Source: Treponema sp. | Lineage (GTDB): Bacteria; Spirochaetota; Spirochaetia; Treponematales; Breznakiellaceae | DNA: 5,678 bases | NCBI GenBank assembly: GCA_031279925.1 | Contig: JAITHQ010000024.1 | Coordinates: forward strand, 1 to 5,678 | Direction: 5' to 3' | Part shown: positions 5,148 to 5,678 of the stretch, piece by piece | Numbering within the stretch: the stretch's first letter is position 1 | How the letters are laid out: the number at the start of each line of letters is the position of its first letter | Notes under the pieces: generated by a model | What the model saw: only the letters and a program-made list of their open reading frames with translations | What the model was told of the DNA's origin: nothing | The model's database searches: none | Position numbers and translations under genes: made by a program

Positions 5148-5333
5148 ATGATTTTCAAAACAAACCGCCCCGGCCTCCACATACAGCGGGAACCGGAGCG
5201 GATTTGAATTGCGGATAAAAAGAGGCCGCATCCCCCTGCTGGGGGAAATGCGTTGTCCTGTGGACGGACCTATCCCTATAAAAAAGATTCAGGTGAGTAT
5301 ATGAAAAAACAAAAACCGTGCCAAGCGGGCTAA
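5148..5333 (+). other. GC-rich structured segment; also a reading frame broken by one TGA
   Basis: From ATG at 5148 one frame runs to TAA at 5331-5333 with a single interruption, TGA at 5205-5207. The 61-codon translation resembles no family I know and is rich in Pro, Arg and Lys. A downstream start at 5301, preceded by AGGTGAG, would give only a 10-residue peptide. The same DNA folds well. CGGCCTC (5171-5177) can pair with GAGGCCG (5222-5228). CGCATCCCCC (5227-5236) pairs with GGGGG and ATGCG (5241-5252) around a TGCT loop with an AA bulge. GTCC-TGT-GGAC adds a small stem at 5256-5265. It may be a decayed small gene, a noncoding RNA or leader, or another repeat. No known riboswitch or RNA family signature was recognised. 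The promoter and orientation are unknown. Confidence 0.3.
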
Positions 5334-5421
5334 TTTGGGAGAAGATATCCATGCCCACTTTATGGTCCGCTTCATAATATGAATATTATAGTTGTTCCCC
5401 TTAATAATAATTAAATGAGGT

Positions 5422-5518
5422 CCACTGATTACACGGATTTCAGTTCCCCAGAACCGGTTTAATCTACGAAAATCCGTGTTAATCCGTGAATTTTTTCAAG
5501 AATTCGTGTATTCAGTGG
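5422..5518. repeat. Palindromic intergenic repeat built on ATCCGTG
   Basis: CCACTGATTACACG (5422-5435) and CGTGTATTCAGTGG (5505-5518) are inverted copies with one mismatch, enclosing about 70 bp. Inside, AATCCGTG occurs at 5471 and 5481 (ten bases apart) and as AATTCGTG at 5501, with the inverted form CACGGATT at 5432-5439. A central AACCGGTT palindrome lies at 5452-5459. Dispersed repeats of this ATCCGTG/TTACACGGAT type are known in the intergenic DNA of many environmental bacteria; membership here is judged from the motif alone. Confidence 0.6.
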
Positions 5519-5521
5519 CAA

Positions 5522-5540
5522 GAAGCTACAATTGAGCTTC
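5522..5540. other. Hairpin beside the ATCCGTG repeat
   Basis: GAAGCT (5522-5527) and AGCTTC (5535-5540) form a 6-bp stem with a 7-base loop, with further AAGAAG/CTTCTT pairing possible outside it. On the plus strand it is followed by a pyrimidine-rich stretch. It could be a weak terminator or the edge of the neighbouring repeat. Confidence 0.3.
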
Positions 5541-5678
5541 ATTCTTCTTAAGTGGATTCACTATATAAAACTTTTGGATAATTTATCCCGGGAGGCGCTG
5601 TACCGGCTGGTTCATTATTGGATATTAAAAACTTTCCACCGGTGTCTGTGCAGCTTTACAACTACAATACATGTTTCA
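5541..5678. other. Right-hand tail without a supportable gene
   Basis: Two short open frames run off the window edge. One is a plus-strand frame from TTG at about 5574 (starting LDNLSREALYRLV). The other is a minus-strand frame of 20 residues ending at TAA 5615-5617 (ending KLHRHRWKVFNIQ). Either could be the end or start of a gene beyond the window, but neither has a decisive start signal or recognisable motif here. Confidence 0.3.

Noticed and set aside
5155..5358. Minus-strand 67-residue ORF
   Set aside because: It covers the strongly folded GC-rich segment, has no clear ribosome-binding site, and its translation looks like random low-complexity sequence.
5374..5389. AT-only palindrome ATAATAT-GA-ATATTAT
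   Set aside because: Such perfect A/T palindromes are common in AT-rich DNA, and there is no adjacent gene or U tract to give it a role.
5642..5649. A further GTGTCTGT copy, as another IS630 end
   Set aside because: It is not preceded by TA, and the similarity stops at eight bases; chance is sufficient.
1..5678. tRNA, rRNA or CRISPR array
   Set aside because: No cloverleaf-like sequence, rRNA signature or regularly spaced repeat-spacer pattern was seen on either strand.

Overview
The window looks like part of a moderately GC-rich bacterial chromosome whose intergenic DNA has been reworked by insertion sequences and small palindromic repeats. The mix of an IS630-type transposase, a ppk1/rRNA-methyltransferase pair and several dispersed repeats would suit a free-living or gut-associated spirochaete such as Treponema. 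That placement is an impression, not something the sequence proves.

Layout, left to right. Positions 1-285 are the 3' end of an IS630-family transposase gene, and the element's right end probably lies near 332. Positions 409-1000 (minus strand) hold a strikingly AT-rich gene. It is read as two overlapping ORFs that join into one ~196-residue reading frame if a single A is removed from an A8 run at 722-729, so it is either a frameshifted gene or a slippage gene. An intergenic stretch (1001-1314) carries its ribosome-binding site, a possible promoter, and a perfect 16-bp-arm palindrome that probably terminates the next operon.

Positions 1315-4910 (minus strand) are the core of the window: ppk1 (polyphosphate kinase, 743 aa) followed by an RlmI-type class I SAM-dependent rRNA methyltransferase (455 aa). 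The two overlap by 4 bases (ATGA), which implies one transcript and coupled translation. A good promoter candidate for the pair lies at 4977-5004.

Positions 4911-5678 contain no convincing intact gene. They hold a degenerate repeat in the ppk1 leader, a likely IS630-type left end (5006-5020), a ~129-bp MITE-like element with perfect 19-bp inverted ends (5017-5145), a GC-rich structured segment that also reads as a dead 61-codon frame (5148-5333), a palindromic element built on the ATCCGTG motif (5422-5518), a small hairpin, and an uninterpreted tail.

No new multi-gene system is evident. The observations most worth checking are the homopolymer frameshift in the AT-rich gene, the layered mobile repeats abutting the ppk1 promoter, and the structured segment at 5148-5333.
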